Shown piece after piece: positions 60,415-64,000 of a stretch of DNA of 64,000 bases. The number at the start of each line of letters is the position of its first letter. The stretch's first letter is position 1. Made by a program: the position numbers and the translations under genes. The notes under the pieces were generated by a model. The model was not told where the DNA came from, did no database searches, and saw nothing but the letters and a program-made list of their open reading frames with translations. Origin of the DNA: Brevibacillus_H ginsengisoli (GTDB lineage Bacteria; Bacillota; Bacilli; Brevibacillales; Brevibacillaceae). The stretch is from assembly GCF_050113715.1 (NCBI RefSeq), contig NZ_JBNJQR010000006.1:186001-250000 (forward strand), in the 5' to 3' direction.

Positions 60415-61492
60415 ACGCAGTTTAGACCAAGACTTGCAGGACAAGACGATATCACAACTCCTACGACACCTCAAGCAAATTCGTCAGGCAGTGCCCGTAA
60501 ATTACCAATTGAAGGCGGATTTGAAACAAAAATTACTGGAACAGATGCGACAAATGGAAGCGACGAAGCATTTGGAACGCCAGTCGGAAATACAAGCTCA
60601 ACCATCAAAGCAATCACGCTGGAAGCGCTGGGTGACGCTCAGTATCGGAGCAGTTGTCGTCGTGACCGCAGTCGTTACGATCACCATGTTTGGGAGCCAT
60701 TCGATTCGTCTGGATCACATTCAACCTGTCTCAATTCCGAACGCCAAGTATTCAATAGAAGAAGCAGCGATTTCTCCAAGAGGGGATCAGCTAGCGTTCA
60801 TTACGAACGAGGCTAAGGTTCGCACCTATTCAATAGAAGACAAGTCCATCGTAAGGGAATTTGCTTTGCCGCAAACTAATGGGAGCTATCAGGCGATTGC
60901 TTGGTCAGCAAACGGAGCACAGCTGGCGATGATCGAACAAACTTCTGATGTCGCACGGATATGGGTAGTCGATATGGATCAGCAGCCACGTCAGTATGGA
61001 AGCCGATTAATCTACGAAGAAAAGAATGTCACACTGAGACATCTCTCATGGAATCCGAATGGCAATCAGATTGCCTTCACCAAAGATCAGAATGGCGTGC
61101 AGGAAGTTGATCTGGTAAGTACTGCTACCCTTGCTGTGGAGCCTCTTTTGGAAGGAAGTCAGGCGGTTTGGTCACAAGACGGCAAATCACTTGCTTTTGT
61201 TCAGAATGGACAAGTGATGGTGTTGGATATTCCAACCAAGAAGACTGAAAAGATTGACAATGGCTCGAGTCCATCATGGCTATCGGATCATGAGCTTACC
61301 TACATAGGGAGCGATCAACAGCTAATGGGTGCCTCGGTTAATCTTGAGAAGTATGCCTTGGAATCCAAAGAGCCCGCGCATACCCAAAACCAGACAATGA
61401 AGCAAGCAAGCTGGTCTCAAGACGGCAAAACGGTTCTGTTCTTGGCGAATCAACAGAAGAACGAATGGTTTATCGCACAACGAGATCGATAA
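60401..61492 (+). CDS. Candidate anti-sigma factor with extracytoplasmic WD40/TolB-like propeller
   Basis: A 363-residue protein: cytoplasmic N-terminus of about 75 residues with a helical segment (DKTISQLLRHLKQIRQAVP), one membrane helix at about 79-97, and an outside domain of about 260 residues with TolB-type blades (ISPRGDQLAFI, WSANGAQLAMI, WNPNGNQIAFT, WSQDGKSLAFV, WSQDGKTVLFL). The overlap with the sigma gene and topology suggest it holds the sigma factor and senses an external signal. No zinc-type ZAS cysteines are seen, so the anti-sigma role is inference. Confidence 0.7.
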   Translation: MRDDERSLDQDLQDKTISQLLRHLKQIRQAVPVNYQLKADLKQKLLEQMRQMEATKHLERQSEIQAQPSKQSRWKRWVTLSIGAVVVVTAVVTITMFGSHSIRLDHIQPVSIPNAKYSIEEAAISPRGDQLAFITNEAKVRTYSIEDKSIVREFALPQTNGSYQAIAWSANGAQLAMIEQTSDVARIWVVDMDQQPRQYGSRLIYEEKNVTLRHLSWNPNGNQIAFTKDQNGVQEVDLVSTATLAVEPLLEGSQAVWSQDGKSLAFVQNGQVMVLDIPTKKTEKIDNGSSPSWLSDHELTYIGSDQQLMGASVNLEKYALESKEPAHTQNQTMKQASWSQDGKTVLFLANQQKNEWFIAQRDR

Positions 61493-61505
61493 AGGAGAGA
61501 ATTTC

Positions 61506-63743
61506 ATGTGGAGATGGTTTCTGATCGTAGCAGTTTTCTTGATTGGAATGCAGACGCATCCAGTAGCTGCTGAAGAGAACATAGAGATGCAGGTTAACAT
61601 GCCGCTTAGCGGGATCATGAAGTATGGAGAATGGTCAAAACTTGAAATTAACCTGAACAATAACGGTCCAGAATTTGATGGGATGGTAGTGCTGGGAAGG
61701 TCTGAGGGCTACCGTAAATCAGATAAAACATTCAAGCAGCTTGTCCATTTATCCGCTGGCGAGAACAAAAAGGTTTTCTTTGAGATTCCCAATGAGATTC
61801 TCCAGAGTGGTTATATGAAGGTTCAGCTGGTGAAAAACGATTCAGTAATCGACGCGAAACAAGTCTATCAGGAAAATAGTGATAGTTGGGGGGCAATTGT
61901 AGCTCCTAACCCCAATGCGTATTATTTCTTAAACATGAAAAATGAAGATCCATCCAAAAACCCGTGGCTGCCAAGTAATTGGAAATCATTATCTCCAAAA
62001 GCATTTCCGGAAGAATCTTGGGTTTTGCGTAACTTACAATTGTTGGCGGTAGGCAATGTCGATTCGTTTAATGACAATCAAATTCAAGCGATAAAAGATT
62101 GGGTTCGTCAAGGTGGACAATTGATCATCTCCGCTGGGCCCAACCAGGACGGAGTGCTCTCCAAGTATCAAGATGTGCTCCCAATTACAGCGGGGCACAG
62201 TGGTACCACAACGAAGCTTGACCTTTTGAAGCAGCTTTCCGGACATGATCAGCTGCCGATCTCGTCCCTTCCGGTTTATAACACGGATGAGCCACTTTTT
62301 GTAATGAAGCAAGTAGGCAATGGACGAATACTTTTTGCCAATTATGATGTAAATGCTGAACCGCTTGCATCTTGGCAATATAATCGGCAATTGTGGAAAC
62401 AAATCCTTACGAAAAGCAGCATAGGAATCGACAAAACTCAGATGAATACAGTGAATTCGCTCGACTTTTCCCTGATGGATTTAAGCCGTGTGATTCCTGG
62501 AGTCTCTTTACCAGCGACGGAGTGGCTTGCCGTAATCTGGGGAGTGTATATCCTCCTTGTCGCACCTCTTCTTTATCTTGTATTAAAAAGAAGAGACCGC
62601 AGAGAGTGGGCGTGGGGATTAATTCCTTTATTCGCAATTTTGCTGTCTGTCGGGGTGTATACCATCGGACGTCTGCAAATCTCCAAACAAGATAGCAGTA
62701 ATAGTGTATCTAACATCAATATAATTGACAATGATATGGCGAATGTAACAAATGTCACTTCATTCTTGGCCGTTTCGGGCGGTACCTATAACATTCAAGC
62801 AGCCAAAGGATTCCTTACCATGCCGCTTGATTTCAAATCACAGAGGTTAGAAAACAGTCAGATCGCTTATGATTCGGGCAAGGGCAATACCATTACGTTT
62901 GAACAGGTGCCATACTTATCTGAGAAAGTGGCGGTGGCATCCGGTATTCAACGGGGATTGGGCTCCTTCCAATCCAAACTCTCGGTTGAACAAAATAAGC
63001 TGGTGGGTTCGATTACCAACCAGACAACAATTGATATGCAAGAGGTTTACATTGATTTAGGGATCCAGCGAATACCGATTGGTTCATTGAAGAAAGGTGA
63101 AACCAAACAGGTGGAAAAGGAACTGAAAGAATTCTATTTGCCGAATCCAACTGAACAAGTGAATCCGCTCAAAGGGCCTAGTGTAGAGGAACTTTACGCG
63201 AATATGAAGTCGGCCGTTGTAAGGACAGTACCCAACACATTGCGGATTGTCGGTGTTTCTACCGAGCCATTATCCGTGATGAATATGGTTTCTCAAGATA
63301 AAAAAGAATTCTATTACAATGTGTTCAATCAAGGCTTCCGTCTGAGTCCAAGTCAGGATGGACGTATTCATTATCCGTCGGGCACACTCGAGGCGAATGC
63401 GGTACAGATAGATGGTAATGCGCCCAACAATGGCAATGGCTATTGGGAATTTGGACGTGGTTCGGTAACCTTTCATTTGCAACTGGATTCCTGCAATCTT
63501 GTTGTGAAGCGGGTTGTTATTCCGTTTGATCAGACGCCATATCGACCTTTATTAAAGGAAATTCATAATATCAAGGCCAATAAGTGGGAAAAACTAGATC
63601 GCTCACAACGAGTCGTCCTTGATGATCGGTTGACAGATTATCTGAACAGTGATGGCAATCTTGAAGTGCGTCTCACGAATGAATCTGCGCAGCGTCTCTC
63701 CGTGCCAACCCCTTACTTTGCTGTAGAAGGAGAGGAGAAATAA
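61506..63743 (+). CDS. Large membrane-anchored extracytoplasmic protein of the sigma operon
   Basis: A 745-residue protein: signal peptide (about 1-23), an outside domain of about 310 residues that includes a GATase-like segment (IKDWVRQGGQLIISAG at about 197-212), two membrane helices at about 338-360 and 366-386, and an outside C-terminal half of about 350 residues without recognised domain. Such proteins occur next to ABC-2-type exporters. It starts 13 bp after the propeller gene and ends 1 bp before the ATPase gene. Confidence 0.65.
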   Translation: MWRWFLIVAVFLIGMQTHPVAAEENIEMQVNMPLSGIMKYGEWSKLEINLNNNGPEFDGMVVLGRSEGYRKSDKTFKQLVHLSAGENKKVFFEIPNEILQSGYMKVQLVKNDSVIDAKQVYQENSDSWGAIVAPNPNAYYFLNMKNEDPSKNPWLPSNWKSLSPKAFPEESWVLRNLQLLAVGNVDSFNDNQIQAIKDWVRQGGQLIISAGPNQDGVLSKYQDVLPITAGHSGTTTKLDLLKQLSGHDQLPISSLPVYNTDEPLFVMKQVGNGRILFANYDVNAEPLASWQYNRQLWKQILTKSSIGIDKTQMNTVNSLDFSLMDLSRVIPGVSLPATEWLAVIWGVYILLVAPLLYLVLKRRDRREWAWGLIPLFAILLSVGVYTIGRLQISKQDSSNSVSNINIIDNDMANVTNVTSFLAVSGGTYNIQAAKGFLTMPLDFKSQRLENSQIAYDSGKGNTITFEQVPYLSEKVAVASGIQRGLGSFQSKLSVEQNKLVGSITNQTTIDMQEVYIDLGIQRIPIGSLKKGETKQVEKELKEFYLPNPTEQVNPLKGPSVEELYANMKSAVVRTVPNTLRIVGVSTEPLSVMNMVSQDKKEFYYNVFNQGFRLSPSQDGRIHYPSGTLEANAVQIDGNAPNNGNGYWEFGRGSVTFHLQLDSCNLVVKRVVIPFDQTPYRPLLKEIHNIKANKWEKLDRSQRVVLDDRLTDYLNSDGNLEVRLTNESAQRLSVPTPYFAVEGEEK

Positions 63744-63744
63744 G

Positions 63745-64000
63745 ATGATCCAGACAGAGAACTTATCCAAGCGGTATGGCAAGCTCCATGCGCTTACGGA
63801 TTTGTCGTTGAAGATTGAACAAGGAAAAGTGTTTGGTTTTATCGGCCCTAACGGAGCGGGTAAGTCCACGACCATGATGATCCTGTCTACTTTACTGGCT
63901 CCTTCCTCAGGTAAGGCTTATGTGGCGGGATATGACGTCGAGAAAGATCCCAAAGCTGTCCGTCAGTCCTTGGGTTATATGCCTGACTTTTTCGGGGTGT
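63745..64000 (+). CDS. ABC transporter ATP-binding protein, 3' partial
   Basis: The first 85 residues of an ABC-2-type ATPase: Walker A GPNGAGKST at about 34-42 and the following TTMMILSTLLAPSSGKAYVA, and the start of the Q-loop region (SLGYMPDFFGV). The gene continues beyond the window, where permease genes are expected. AGGAGAGG ribosome site lies in the end of the preceding gene. Confidence 0.9.
   Translation, partial: MIQTENLSKRYGKLHALTDLSLKIEQGKVFGFIGPNGAGKSTTMMILSTLLAPSSGKAYVAGYDVEKDPKAVRQSLGYMPDFFGV

Overview
The window comes from an endospore-forming Bacillota, most likely a Bacillales lineage outside Bacillus itself (Paenibacillaceae or Alicyclobacillaceae relatives fit; I cannot fix the genus). 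Evidence: spoVK, a SleB-like cell-wall hydrolase and a Spo0E-like regulator; strong AGGAGG ribosome sites; many TTG starts; and the order miaA-hfq-spoVK-hflX-ynbB-glnR-glnA followed by lexA, yneA and ynzC, which matches the B. subtilis chromosome order.

Layout. 1-3.5 kb: the 3' part of a large secreted repeat protein. 3.7-12.1 kb: a conserved housekeeping block (RsmJ-like methyltransferase, miaA, hfq, spoVK, hflX, PLP lyase, TetR regulator, glnR-glnA with two GlnR operators). 12.4-14.2 kb: DUF456 and DinB proteins, then lexA on the minus strand. 14.2-19.6 kb: a lineage-specific insertion holding decayed gene fragments (a stub with a cre site, an aldehyde dehydrogenase piece, a frameshifted MATE transporter), an intact amidohydrolase and a CHASE4-like chemotaxis receptor. 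It separates lexA from its usual divergent partner yneA. 19.7-24.5 kb: SOS-controlled yneA, ynzC, crcB, helD, a HesB-like protein and a DsrE-like protein, with two small genes not visible at ordinary length cut-offs. 24.9 kb: tRNA-Thr(UGU).

25.4-33.2 kb: a two-gene pyruvate (2-oxoacid):ferredoxin oxidoreductase made of fused subunits (gamma-delta and alpha-beta), an M3 peptidase and a BmrA-like ABC exporter. 33.3-36.0 kb: an amino acid permease and an esterase. 36.2-41.2 kb: the complete pyruvate dehydrogenase operon pdhABCD with an internal terminator. Thus both an oxygen-tolerant PDH and a ferredoxin-dependent enzyme for the same conversion lie about 10 kb apart.

41.3-57 kb: a patchwork of small and poorly known genes: Spo0E-like protein, a truncated ArsR/DUF5937-like regulator, a DUF4309-like lipoprotein, a solitary HEPN protein, an ABC-F ATPase, a phosphodiester glycosidase, a DEAD-box helicase, a DUF3900/DUF1444(YtpQ)/unknown trio, DUF441, DUF1811, a SteT-like permease and a cell-wall hydrolase. 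Two copies of a noncoding structured repeat lie at the 3' ends of two minus-strand genes.

57.3-64 kb: an orphan oligopeptide-binding protein lacking a lipobox, a cyclophilin lipoprotein, and an ECF sigma factor operon with a membrane-anchored beta-propeller anti-sigma candidate, a large membrane protein and an ABC ATPase that runs off the window. This operon and the duplicated noncoding element are the best candidates for undescribed biology. Functional names rest on motif and family recognition by eye; no database search was run.
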